A stretch of 64,000 nucleotides of DNA from Alistipes sp. GTDB lineage: Bacteria; Bacteroidota; Bacteroidia; Bacteroidales; Rikenellaceae. The DNA lies in contig JAGAMA010000025.1 in assembly GCA_017624955.1 (NCBI GenBank), positions 80,637-144,636 of the forward strand, in the 5' to 3' direction. The notes under the pieces are model-generated. The model saw nothing but the letters and a program-made list of their open reading frames with translations, was not told the DNA's origin and did not search any database. The first letter of the stretch is position 1; each line of letters begins with the position of its first letter. The position numbers and the translations under genes are program-made. Shown one piece after another: positions 43,401-50,311 of this stretch.

Positions 43401-43479
43401 TTTCGCGCACGGGCGCAGCCGAGGCTGCCTGGAAGATACCGAGCCAGGCGACCAATAGCAGGAGTAGGCGATTACGCAT
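40474..43479 (-). CDS. Glycoside hydrolase family 2 (beta-galactosidase-like), secreted
   Basis: 1001 residues from MRNRLLLLLVAWLGIFQAASA; the open frame upstream to 43740 overlaps the PL22 gene and has no protein character. GH2 domains: N-terminal jelly roll (KEVTLPRPFNEDEAF, VWYRKHFRL), Ig-like domain, TIM barrel with acid/base Glu in YECGNES, and C-terminal beta domains (DUF4982/Ig-like, HIVGHWNYKEDVVKPI). The last ~150 residues form a galactose-binding-like sandwich. It probably trims galactose or related side chains of rhamnogalacturonan. Confidence 0.9.
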   Translation of the reverse strand: MRNRLLLLLVAWLGIFQAASAAPVREKFNFNAAWLLRVGDIAEAKEVYFEDGDWKEVTLPRPFNEDEAFRLDIHDLTDTIVWYRKHFRLKKEHKNKKVFVEFEGVRQGADFYINGHYLGLHENGAMAVGFDLTPHINYGGENVIAVRIDNNWAYKERATDTKYQWSDRNFNANYGGIPKNVWLHVTDKLYQTLPLYSNLRTTGVYIYADQMRIAERTAVIHAESEVRNESKRAREVVYKVSVIAPDGKIVRQFESDPTRIEAGETTTLKAAAEAEGLHFWSWGYGYLYTVKTALWVDGRKVDEVATRTGFRKTRFAEGKIWLNDRVIQVKGFAQRTSNEWPAVGMSIPAWLSDYSNGLMVEGNANLVRWMHITPWKQDIESCDRVGLMQAMPAGDAEKDREGRQWEQRMELMRDAIIYNRNNPSIIFYECGNESISRDHMLQMKAIRDKFDPHGGRAIGSREMLDIREAEYGGEMLYINKSKHHPMWAMEYCRDEGLRKYWDEYSYPYHIGNEANKVSHQGMLYRGQQRKDMSAYNHNQDSFTIENVIRWYDYWLERPGTGDRVSSGGVKIIFSDTNTHFRGDENYRRSGVTDPMRIPKDPFFAHQVMWDGWVDIEQPRIHIVGHWNYKEDVVKPIYVVSSAEEVELWLNGKSLGRGKQSYRFLFTFADVRFEEGELVAVGYDNEGKECCRATLQTADEPRRIVLKAIQNPKGWKADGADMVLLEFEVVDEAGRRCPLANHLIHFEVEGPAEWRGGIAQGADNYILKRDLPVECGINRALVRSLTEAGKVRITASAEGLQGAEIELSTLPIEVKDGLSRYLTGEELEGRLTRGETPLAPSFTTTKRAIPIVSATAGVHQEEAANSFDDNELSEWKNDGRPSTAWISYRLERKARVDEVCMKLTGWRMRSYPIEIYADEELIWSGNTPKSLGYIHLAVKPVESDRITIRLQGASEESDQFGQIVEVAAPAAGELDLFKAKNGDKTNHELRIVEVEFKQNLKQ

Positions 43480-43526
43480 AGCGGGAAGTTTGGGTTGAGG
43501 TTTGGTGTGCAGGGGGCGCAACGGCT

Positions 43527-44852
43527 TTATTCGAGGTTCGAAATATCGACCATCATCAGCGTTAGGCGCTTGCCATCGGTGAAGTGACCCGACTGGAAGA
43601 GTACCTTCGTGCCGTCGGGGCTGAAGCTCGGATGGGCATGGTCGGGGCGCATCTTGGTATCCGAAACGAGCCAATGGCGCTCGCCCGTTTCGACATTGAT
43701 TACCCATACATTGCCGCCAAAGGTGTCGCCGGCAGCCCATTTGTTGTCGCGCGAGGCGTTGCAGTGCCAGAAACCACGACCGCGCAGCTGACCCTCCATA
43801 CCTTGGAGATCATCCTGAAGCTCGACCTGTCCGATGCACTCCACATCGTCGTTGCGGAGGTTGATGCGGATGATGCCGCTCACCTGCTTGCGCAGACGAG
43901 GCTGGAAGCCTAAGATGTTGAAATAGACATAATCCTTCGTGGCGAAGGTCTCGTGCGTTACCCAGTCGAGCGGGGTCTCTTTGTAGAGGGGCTTGAATAC
44001 CGAGCCGTCGGCCGTGCAGAACCACATGCGCTGGTGGGCATCGCCACCCGTCTCGTTGCAGAAGACGATCTCGCCCGGCGTGAAGCGGCTGGCCTGGATG
44101 TGACCCACCTTGAACTCCGTGTCGATCACTTTGGTTACCTCGCCCGTCTTGAGGTTCATCTTGCGAATGCCGCACAAGGTGGGCTTGATCTTAATCGGCT
44201 GGTTCGTCAGGGGCAGGAAGGCGGCCTTCTCCATGCGCTCACGCTCCTCGGCCGTGCCCTCACGCTCGACGGTGATGTAGGCGTAGTCGTCGTTGCAATC
44301 CACGGCATAACCACCCGGACGACCCATCTCGGTCGGGAAGGTGGCGATAAACTTCTCGTACGAGGCCGACTTCTTTACCTTGCCACGCTTGACATCCGCA
44401 AAGAACTTGTCGAGGTCCATGACATACATGTTCCACGCCCCCTCCTCGCGGCGGCTGATGAACATGCGGTTGGTCTTGTTGGCCAGGTAGGCATTGCCCA
44501 GATTCGGCCCCTCGGTGGCCTGGATGATCTTTCCGGTGGCCATCTCGATAAAGTAGATCTGCGTCGGTCGCCACTTGCGGGTCTGGCCGTTGGGCATCGT
44601 GCTCTCGATCTCCTTGTCGTCGCCGCGGCTCGAGGAGCGGAACAGGAGGTATTTGCCATCGGCCGTCCACATCGGGTCGGTCTGATAGAGGAATCGGTCG
44701 TGTTTGAGCGTGTCGGTCAGCATCGTGATCGTGTGGCCGGTTACCTCGTCCACATAGCTCTGCATCTCCGACGGGGTGCAGTTGCCAAACTGTGCCCATG
44801 CGGCGCTCCAGCCTACCAGAGCGACAACAAGCGAAAGCAATCTCTTTTTCAT
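43527..44852 (-). CDS. Oligogalacturonate lyase-like protein (PL22), secreted
   Basis: 441 residues, signal peptide MKKRLLSLVVALVGWSAAWA. A TolB/WD40-like seven-bladed propeller is typical of PL22: MLTDTLKHDRFLYQTDPMW, YLLFRSSSRGD, VGHIQASRF, ETGGDAHQRMWF, HCNASRDNKWAAGDTF and HPSFSPDGTKVLFQS, with the His/Gln metal-site residues in these loops. PL22 enzymes finish pectin breakdown by cutting unsaturated digalacturonate. The classical ones are cytoplasmic; this one is exported, as in other Bacteroidota homologues. First gene of the operon. Confidence 0.9.
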   Translation of the reverse strand: MKKRLLSLVVALVGWSAAWAQFGNCTPSEMQSYVDEVTGHTITMLTDTLKHDRFLYQTDPMWTADGKYLLFRSSSRGDDKEIESTMPNGQTRKWRPTQIYFIEMATGKIIQATEGPNLGNAYLANKTNRMFISRREEGAWNMYVMDLDKFFADVKRGKVKKSASYEKFIATFPTEMGRPGGYAVDCNDDYAYITVEREGTAEERERMEKAAFLPLTNQPIKIKPTLCGIRKMNLKTGEVTKVIDTEFKVGHIQASRFTPGEIVFCNETGGDAHQRMWFCTADGSVFKPLYKETPLDWVTHETFATKDYVYFNILGFQPRLRKQVSGIIRINLRNDDVECIGQVELQDDLQGMEGQLRGRGFWHCNASRDNKWAAGDTFGGNVWVINVETGERHWLVSDTKMRPDHAHPSFSPDGTKVLFQSGHFTDGKRLTLMMVDISNLE

Positions 44853-44878
44853 AGCCTGTGCGTTTAATCAATTTGATA

Positions 44879-44909
44879 CAAATTTACGAAACGAAACGCA
44901 TTCATCAAA
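44879..44909 (-). promoter_or_regulatory. Promoter of the pectin operon
   Basis: Minus-strand TTTG (44909-44906) and TAAATTTG (44886-44879) are 19 bp apart, a good -33/-7 pair, 26 bp before the PL22 start. Gene spacing downstream (1-nt overlap to 47 bp) fits a single eight-gene transcript to 31159. Confidence 0.65.
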
Positions 44910-44967
44910 TGGAATTTTTAAGCAATCCGATGTCGATTTGTCCATTTGTGGGATCATAGTCGATGTT

Positions 44968-45006
44968 TTGGCAAAAAATGAGGGGCTGCCTATTGCAGGC
45001 AGCCCC
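44968..45006 (-). terminator. Intrinsic terminator of the DUF4878 gene
   Basis: GGGGCTGCC and GGCAGCCCC pair across a 7-nt loop; on the minus strand the stem is followed by CATTTTTTGCC. Confidence 0.85.
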
Positions 45007-45031
45007 TTGGCGTTGGATTGGCTCGATCGGG

Positions 45032-45439
45032 TTATTTCTTCATCGAAGGACGCCAATTGCCCTTCTCGTCGAGAACCATATCCACCTTGTTCGTATCCTC
45101 CGTGCCGTTGCCGTAGATGATTTTGACCTCTACTTTGGCCGTCTTGCCATCCTCGGCGATCGTCTCGTTGATAACCTCATAGCTCTTGATGCCCCCTTTG
45201 CTCTCCATCTGTTTGGCACCCTTCTCGTTGAACATCGAAACAAGCATGGCGCGGGCCTGCGCCTCCTGCTCGGGATTCTCGTTGCCGAAATAGAAGGCAT
45301 CGGCTACGGCCTCGTAGTTGCCCTTGGCCAGCTGGTCATAGACCTTGACTACGGCATCGCCCGGGGTTGCACTGCCACCACCGCAAGCTACAAAAAAGAG
45401 TGCCGCAACGGCGGCCAGCATCGTGAAAAAGTACTTCAT
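45032..45439 (-). CDS. DUF4878-type lipoprotein
   Basis: 135 residues. The lipobox ALFFVACG predicts a lipoprotein. The rest has the cystatin/NTF2-like DUF4878 pattern: PGDAVVKVYDQLAKGNYEAVADAF, then a beta-sheet ending VDMVLDEKGNWRPSMKK. Function unknown; such domains often bind small ligands or partner proteins in the periplasm. It stands in its own unit with a terminator just downstream. Confidence 0.85.
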   Translation of the reverse strand: MKYFFTMLAAVAALFFVACGGGSATPGDAVVKVYDQLAKGNYEAVADAFYFGNENPEQEAQARAMLVSMFNEKGAKQMESKGGIKSYEVINETIAEDGKTAKVEVKIIYGNGTEDTNKVDMVLDEKGNWRPSMKK

Positions 45440-45456
45440 AGCGGTAAAATTTTAGG

Positions 45457-46065
45457 TTAATAAATAGGTGTTAAAAGCCTGCTTTGTGTCAGGTCCGAGG
45501 GGAATATATACGCCCCCGAAAGTCCCGTGAAATTTACTTCCGTTCGCCGCCCCTCGCTGAGCGTGTACCCCTCCAGGCCGAAGAGGTATTCGATCAGTTC
45601 GGTGCAGTAGAGCCTTGTCGTGTCCTGCGTGTTGTAGTCGTGGTCGAAGGGCACCTGCTTGCGGCTGAGCCGCAGGGCATGCCGAACGATGCGGTGGAGC
45701 GCCTGAAGCTCGATTCGCGGGCGATAAAGCCCGAAATCCGCCTCCGGATAACGCCCCAGGAATCCCGCGATCGGTTCGCACTTCACGCGGTCGAAATCTC
45801 CCTTAAACTCCGGCTCGTAGGGGACGGCATGCACCACGCACCATTCAGTCGAGTCGCCTGCGACGATGCCCACATGCGAGAAGAGCCCCTCGCGATCGAG
45901 TCGTGTCACCATCTGCCCGGCAAAGCCCGTTCCGCGCCGAAACAGCAGGTCGCCTGCGCGCAGCTCCCGCTCGATCTTTTGCAGTGCCTGCTCGTCGTGA
46001 GTGCGATGCGCCCTGCATCCGCCGAGGAGCGACACCATTAATATAAGGAGTAGCAGGTGTTTCAT
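45457..46065 (-). CDS. YiiX/YebB-like NlpC/P60-superfamily cysteine hydrolase lipoprotein
   Basis: 202 residues from ATG 46065 (MKHLLLLILMVSLLGGC, lipobox). Starts at 46083 or 46170 lie at or upstream of the promoter and are rejected. The permuted papain-like fold is suggested by GDLLFRRG, FSHVGIVAGD (conserved His), PFDHDYN and RLYCTELIEYLFG, the last containing the probable catalytic Cys. Family members act on peptidoglycan peptides or lipids at the cell envelope; the substrate here is not known. Confidence 0.8.
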   Translation of the reverse strand: MKHLLLLILMVSLLGGCRAHRTHDEQALQKIERELRAGDLLFRRGTGFAGQMVTRLDREGLFSHVGIVAGDSTEWCVVHAVPYEPEFKGDFDRVKCEPIAGFLGRYPEADFGLYRPRIELQALHRIVRHALRLSRKQVPFDHDYNTQDTTRLYCTELIEYLFGLEGYTLSEGRRTEVNFTGLSGAYIFPSDLTQSRLLTPIY

Positions 46066-46086
46066 CGTGTCGGTCGTTTTCATGAA

Positions 46087-46094
46087 CAAATATA
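46087..46094 (-). promoter_or_regulatory. Promoter box of the YiiX-like gene
   Basis: Minus-strand TATATTTG, 21 bp before ATG 46065. The in-frame ATG 46083 would lie only 3 bp from the box, which argues for the downstream start. Confidence 0.55.
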
Positions 46095-46186
46095 GCGGTT
46101 CGGTGCTTTCGGGTCGTAGCATCGCATCAAAAAGTCGCCGAATTGTTCGTTTGCAATTTGGGATGGCCACAACCGATATGAAAACA

Positions 46187-46217
46187 AAAAAGCCGCCCCT
46201 GCTTAGGGACGGCTTTT
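46187..46217. terminator. Bidirectional intrinsic terminator
   Basis: AGCCGCCCC pairs with GGGACGGCT (one mismatch) across a short loop, with A and T runs outside. It closes the FKBP gene on the minus strand. Confidence 0.75.
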
Positions 46218-46240
46218 CTTTGGCCGTAATGGCCTATGCC

Positions 46241-47341
46241 TTACTCGGCGGGAGTCTCCTCCGTAGCGGGCTCCTCAGCCTCGGGCTGGTTGGCCGGCGT
46301 TACGTCGATCAGCTCCACCTCGAACTCAAGCGCCTCGTTCGGGCCGATATCCTGACCGGCACCACGCTCACCGTAAGCGAGCTCGGCGGGGATCCACAGG
46401 AGGATCTTACCACCCTTGCCTACGAGCTTCATACCCTCGGTCCAACCCTTGATTACGGCGTTCAGCGGGAACTCAACGGGCTCATCCTCACCCTCACCGA
46501 GCTCAGGATTCCACTGCTTGCGCATCTGCTGTGCCTCCTCGGGCAGGTTGGCGAAGATCGAACTGTCGAATACCTTACCCTCGCGCGTGCGACCCGTGTA
46601 GTGTACCTTTACAACATCGGCATCGTCCGTAGCCTTCACCGTCTCGTCACCGGCCTTAACGACCTTGTACATGAGGCCCGACTCGGTCTTCTTCACGCCC
46701 GACTTCTTGGCCACCTTCTCCAGCCACTCGGCCGAAGCCTTGGCATTCTCGGCCGGAACGATTACCATGAAGTAGTTCTGCAGGTAGTTGCGAACGGCCA
46801 TCTCGTCCATCTGGCTGTTGTCGCTCATGCCATCCTTCAGGGCCTTACCCAACCAGTAAACCTGCAGCGGCATGTCGCTCTTGCTGAGGTTCGTACCCAG
46901 ATCTACACCAAAGGCATACGAGAGATCCTCACGCTCCTGCTCCGTCTCGAACATAGCCTCGTCGGCCACGGGATACTCCACCTTCGTCGAGTCGCCCTGG
47001 GCCAGGCGTACGCTGTCGGCCTCGGCGCGCTTCTTGGCGATCTCGCGAGCGCGTACCTGGCGCTTCGTCTGGAAGTAGTCGCGAAGCTGCTCGACAGCCT
47101 CGTCGTGCGTTACCGAAGCCTTGCCGAAGGCGGCCTCCTCGACACCCTCGAGGATGGCATCGCAGTCGAACGGAATGTCCTGCATCTGGTAGCTGATGCC
47201 CTGGGCGATGTTGGCACCTACGGCATACGAAAGGGTATCCATCGTGGATTTGTTACCCATCTGAATCTTCGTTCCGTTGCCACCGCACGAAACGAACATG
47301 GCAGCACCTACAAGGGCTGCGATCAAGCTGATCTTTTTCAT
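46241..47341 (-). CDS. FKBP-type peptidyl-prolyl isomerase lipoprotein
   Basis: 366 residues. Lipobox AAMFVSCG. Two helical FkpA/Mip-type N-terminal segments (YAVGANIAQGISYQ near 39 and YAFGVDLGTNLSKSD near 141) suggest a duplicated dimerisation domain. One FKBP domain follows (about 225-350: VKVHYTGRTREGKVFDSS, VIKGWTEGMKLVGKGGK, LAYGERGAGQDIGPN), then an acidic tail rich in E, P and A. It would assist folding of exported or outer-membrane proteins. A TATCTTTG promoter box is at 47395-47402 (-). Confidence 0.9.
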   Translation of the reverse strand: MKKISLIAALVGAAMFVSCGGNGTKIQMGNKSTMDTLSYAVGANIAQGISYQMQDIPFDCDAILEGVEEAAFGKASVTHDEAVEQLRDYFQTKRQVRAREIAKKRAEADSVRLAQGDSTKVEYPVADEAMFETEQEREDLSYAFGVDLGTNLSKSDMPLQVYWLGKALKDGMSDNSQMDEMAVRNYLQNYFMVIVPAENAKASAEWLEKVAKKSGVKKTESGLMYKVVKAGDETVKATDDADVVKVHYTGRTREGKVFDSSIFANLPEEAQQMRKQWNPELGEGEDEPVEFPLNAVIKGWTEGMKLVGKGGKILLWIPAELAYGERGAGQDIGPNEALEFEVELIDVTPANQPEAEEPATEETPAE

Positions 47342-47394
47342 TGTTTATTCGTTATTAAGTTTTTATGTTTGCTCTCTGTTGGTTGTTTGCGGGG

Positions 47395-47402
47395 CAAAGA
47401 TA
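47395..47402 (-). promoter_or_regulatory. Promoter box of the 366-residue FKBP gene
   Basis: Minus-strand TATCTTTG, 53 bp before the start codon at 47341. Confidence 0.5.
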
Positions 47403-47442
47403 ATAAATCTTTGAAAGATTCATCCATCTCGGCCCGGGAAAT

Positions 47443-48138
47443 CTATCGTCTGCTCCACTCGGTGTATTTATCGAGCTTGACAAGCTCCATCTCAAAGCAG
47501 ATCGTGGCGTTGGGTGCAATGCCGAACTCGTCGCTTCCCTCCGGACCGTAGGCCAGCTTCGAGGGGATCCAGGCGGCCACCTTGCCACCCTCGCCGATGA
47601 GCTTGATGCTCTCCTGCATACCCTCCTTAAGATTCTCGAGGCGCAGACGAAGCGTGTCGCCTCGCTCGTAGGAGGAGTAGAGCTCCTTCTCGTCGAGTGT
47701 CACGATGCGGTAGCGTACCCAGAGCGAGTCGCGCGAACCGGCTGCAATGCGCTGCTGATCACCCAGTACGTCGATGCGATAGGTGATGCCGGAGCGCGTG
47801 CGGGCCATTTCGCGATTGGCCTCGGCCAGGTCGGCCAGGAGCTGCTCCTCGAGGGCCAGCGCCTTCTCGGGCAGTGTGTAGTTCATGTAGCCCAGGAAGA
47901 AGGTCTCGGCCTCTTCGTTGGTCATGATCGTACGCTCACGCACCACGTCGCGCATACCGCGACATACGGCCTCGATGTTGATCGTCGAGTCCATCTTGAC
48001 GAGTTGCGAGGCGATGTTCATGCCCAATACATAGGCCACCGAGTCGGTGTCCGTATGGAGTTTCTGTTCGCCGCCCGAGCGTTTCGAGCAGCCGAAGATC
48101 GTCAGCAGGACGATCACTACCGAAAGTATCTTTTTCAT
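47443..48138 (-). CDS. FKBP-type peptidyl-prolyl isomerase lipoprotein, short form
   Basis: 231 residues, lipobox LLTIFGCS. One Mip-like helical segment (YVLGMNIASQLVKMD) and one C-terminal FKBP domain (about 125-225) with ESIKLIGEGGKVAAWIPSKLAYG. The usual VxVHYTG strand is replaced by LWVRYRIVTLDEKELYSS, so the active site is less canonical than that of the neighbour. The gene starts 6 bp after the agmatinase-family gene stop and is probably co-transcribed with it. Confidence 0.85.
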   Translation of the reverse strand: MKKILSVVIVLLTIFGCSKRSGGEQKLHTDTDSVAYVLGMNIASQLVKMDSTINIEAVCRGMRDVVRERTIMTNEEAETFFLGYMNYTLPEKALALEEQLLADLAEANREMARTRSGITYRIDVLGDQQRIAAGSRDSLWVRYRIVTLDEKELYSSYERGDTLRLRLENLKEGMQESIKLIGEGGKVAAWIPSKLAYGPEGSDEFGIAPNATICFEMELVKLDKYTEWSRR

Positions 48139-48144
48139 CCGTCG

Positions 48145-49188
48145 TTATGCGTTGTTTTGGTTCGAAAGAAGGGTTTGGCCGCAGAGCTTCCAGAGGATGC
48201 GGGCACCGACCGAAGCGTCGATGTGATCCGTCTCGGAGGGACACACCTCCACCATGTCGAAGCCGATGATGCGGCGCTCACGACCCAGGAGTTGCAACAG
48301 GCGCACCGCCTTGTTGAAGCTCAGGCCACCCGGTACGGGCGTGCCCGTGTGGGGGCAGTAGGGGAGGTCCAGCCCGTCGATGTCGAAGCTGATGTAGACC
48401 TTCTCGGGGAGCGTGCTGATGATTTCGCGGCACACGTCATCCCAGGTACGCCCCGCAAATTCGGCCTCCAGAAGTCGCTGATCGTCGAATTGCGTGACAC
48501 GGCCCGAACTTTCGGCCAGCTGCTTCTCGGCCTGGCTGAAGTCGCGCACACCCACCTGTACGATATGCTCGACCTGTCGCACGTCGTGCAGCACATTGTG
48601 CATGATCGAGGCGTGCGAGAAGATGAAGCCTTCGTACTTCTCGCGCAGGTCGCAGTGCGCATCGATGTGCAGGATGCCGAACGAGTCGTGGTATTTGCCG
48701 AGGGCGCGGAGCAATCCGTAGGGGGTCGAGTGGTCGCCACCGACGAGGCCCACCAGCTTGCCCTTCTCGAGCCACAGCTCGGCCTGCTCACGGATGTTGC
48801 GGTTCAGCTCAAACGACCCCTCATTGACACGGCGGATCTTGCGCACCACATAGTCGTCGGTCGTCTCGCCGCCCCCCTCGAGGTGCTCGATGACACGGCT
48901 TGCATCGTGGCGCAGGCGCTGCGAGAGCTCCTGAATCGAATAATCGACCGGAGCGGTGGCGATTCCCTGTCGCCAGGCATCGGGTGCTGCGCTGTCGTAG
49001 AAGTCGAGCTGGGTCGAAGCACCGATGATGGCATCGGGTGCATAGGCCGCCCCCGCGCCATACGATACCGTCACATCCCACGGAGCGGAGAGCAGCACCA
49101 AAGCTGCCTCTTCGGGGGTGAAGGGCATCGAGAAGTAGTTGCCGTTATCGACACCTACGCCATCCGGATCGAAGTATTCTTGTGCCAT
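48145..49188 (-). CDS. Agmatinase/arginase-family ureohydrolase
   Basis: 347 residues from MAQEYFDPDG (ATG at 49186-49188). The binuclear manganese site is complete: GGDHSTPYG, DAHCDLR and SFDIDGLD. Likely reaction is hydrolysis of agmatine to putrescine and urea (SpeB-like), though arginase or formimidoylglutamase activity cannot be excluded from sequence alone. Divergent from pdxB; a minus-strand TAATTTTG box at 49210-49217 is 21 bp before its start. Confidence 0.88.
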   Translation of the reverse strand: MAQEYFDPDGVGVDNGNYFSMPFTPEEAALVLLSAPWDVTVSYGAGAAYAPDAIIGASTQLDFYDSAAPDAWRQGIATAPVDYSIQELSQRLRHDASRVIEHLEGGGETTDDYVVRKIRRVNEGSFELNRNIREQAELWLEKGKLVGLVGGDHSTPYGLLRALGKYHDSFGILHIDAHCDLREKYEGFIFSHASIMHNVLHDVRQVEHIVQVGVRDFSQAEKQLAESSGRVTQFDDQRLLEAEFAGRTWDDVCREIISTLPEKVYISFDIDGLDLPYCPHTGTPVPGGLSFNKAVRLLQLLGRERRIIGFDMVEVCPSETDHIDASVGARILWKLCGQTLLSNQNNA

Positions 49189-49209
49189 AATTTTGATTGA
49201 TCTATCCGA

Positions 49210-49245
49210 CAAAATTACAAAAAATTATATTTTTATCTATATTTG
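49210..49245. promoter_or_regulatory. Divergent promoters of the agmatinase gene (-) and pdxB (+)
   Basis: Minus-strand TAATTTTG at 49217-49210 and plus-strand TATATTTG at 49238-49245 lie back to back in an AT-rich gap. Confidence 0.6.
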
Positions 49246-49267
49246 TGCAGGTAAAAGCGCTTTTTCG

Positions 49268-50278
49268 ATGAAAAATCACCGTCCAAGAGTCGTAATGGAT
49301 CGTGCGATCCCCTTTTTGGCCGAGGCCCTTGCTCCCTATTGCGAGGTGGTGGCCCTGGCCGGACAGGCTGTTTCGCCGGTCGATGTCAGGGATGCCGATG
49401 CCCTCGTCGTGCGTACCCGCACGCAGTGCGATGAGCGGCTGCTGGCCGGCAGCTCGGTGCGTGTCGTGGTAACCGCCACGATCGGCTTCGACCACATCGA
49501 CCGCCCCTGGTGCGAGGCACACGGCATTCGGGTCGAGACGGCGGCAGGGTGTAACGCCCGTGGCGTGTTGCAATGGGTCTCGGCCGTGCTGGTCGGGGCA
49601 TCGCGCCGCGCGGGGTGGCGACCCGAGGAGCGCACGCTCGGCATTGTCGGGGTGGGCCATGTGGGGTCACTCGTCAAGCACTATGCCGAACAATGGGGCT
49701 TTCGGGTGCTCTGTTGCGATCCGCCGCGTGAGGAGCGCGAGGGGCTCGGATTCCTTACGCTGGAGGAGGTGGCACGCGAGGCGGATATCATCACGTTCCA
49801 TACGCCGCTCGATCCGACGACCCGCCACCTGGCCGATGCGCGCCTCTTGGCTGCGATGAAGGAGGATGCGCTGGTAATCAACTCGTCGCGTGGCGCTGTG
49901 GTCGATAATGAGGCGCTGCTGGCAAGCGGTCTGAGCTGTGCGCTCGATGTCTGGGAGGGGGAGCCGATGCTCAACCGCGAATTGTTGGCGCGTGCGGTCG
50001 TTGCTACGCCCCATGTGGCGGGCTATACGGCGCAGGGTAAGGCCAATGCCTCGGCCATTGCGGCGCGCATCTTGAGCGAGGAGTTTGCCCTGCCGCTTGC
50101 GGATTGGTATCCTTGCGAGGTGACACCTCCTGCCCCTTGCGAGATCGATTGGAGGACTCTTTGCCAAACGATCGACAGCCACTGCGACCTGCGCGCCGAG
50201 AGCCAAACCTTGAAACAGCACCCCGAGGCATTCGAGTCGCTGCGTGACGGCTATCGTTATCGCGAGGAGTATTTTTGA
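49268..50278 (+). CDS. pdxB: 4-phosphoerythronate dehydrogenase
   Basis: 336 residues from ATG 49268 (MKNHRPRVVMDRAIPF). D-2-hydroxyacid dehydrogenase fold with NAD motif GIVGVGHVGS, catalytic Arg in NSSRGAVVDN, Glu in LDVWEGEP and His in ATPHVAGYTAQGKANAS; the GYTAQGK block is a PdxB hallmark. It oxidises 4-phosphoerythronate in the DXP-independent branch leading to pyridoxal phosphate. The C-terminal dimerisation domain is short compared with E. coli (about 380 residues). pyrD-like follows after 33 bp with its own promoter box. Confidence 0.92.
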   Translation: MKNHRPRVVMDRAIPFLAEALAPYCEVVALAGQAVSPVDVRDADALVVRTRTQCDERLLAGSSVRVVVTATIGFDHIDRPWCEAHGIRVETAAGCNARGVLQWVSAVLVGASRRAGWRPEERTLGIVGVGHVGSLVKHYAEQWGFRVLCCDPPREEREGLGFLTLEEVAREADIITFHTPLDPTTRHLADARLLAAMKEDALVINSSRGAVVDNEALLASGLSCALDVWEGEPMLNRELLARAVVATPHVAGYTAQGKANASAIAARILSEEFALPLADWYPCEVTPPAPCEIDWRTLCQTIDSHCDLRAESQTLKQHPEAFESLRDGYRYREEYF

Positions 50279-50296
50279 TATTTCCGCCCCTTTTTG

Positions 50297-50304
50297 TATC
50301 TTTG
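50297..50304 (+). promoter_or_regulatory. Promoter box close to the pyrD-like start
   Basis: TATCTTTG ends 7 bp before ATG 50312, so the mRNA should have almost no leader. An in-frame codon at 50294 lies inside the box region and is rejected as start. Confidence 0.6.
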
Positions 50305-50311
50305 TCGCACT

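Noticed and set aside
46083-46170. Upstream starts for the YiiX-like lipoprotein
   Set aside because: They precede or touch the promoter box and would bury the lipoprotein signal sequence.
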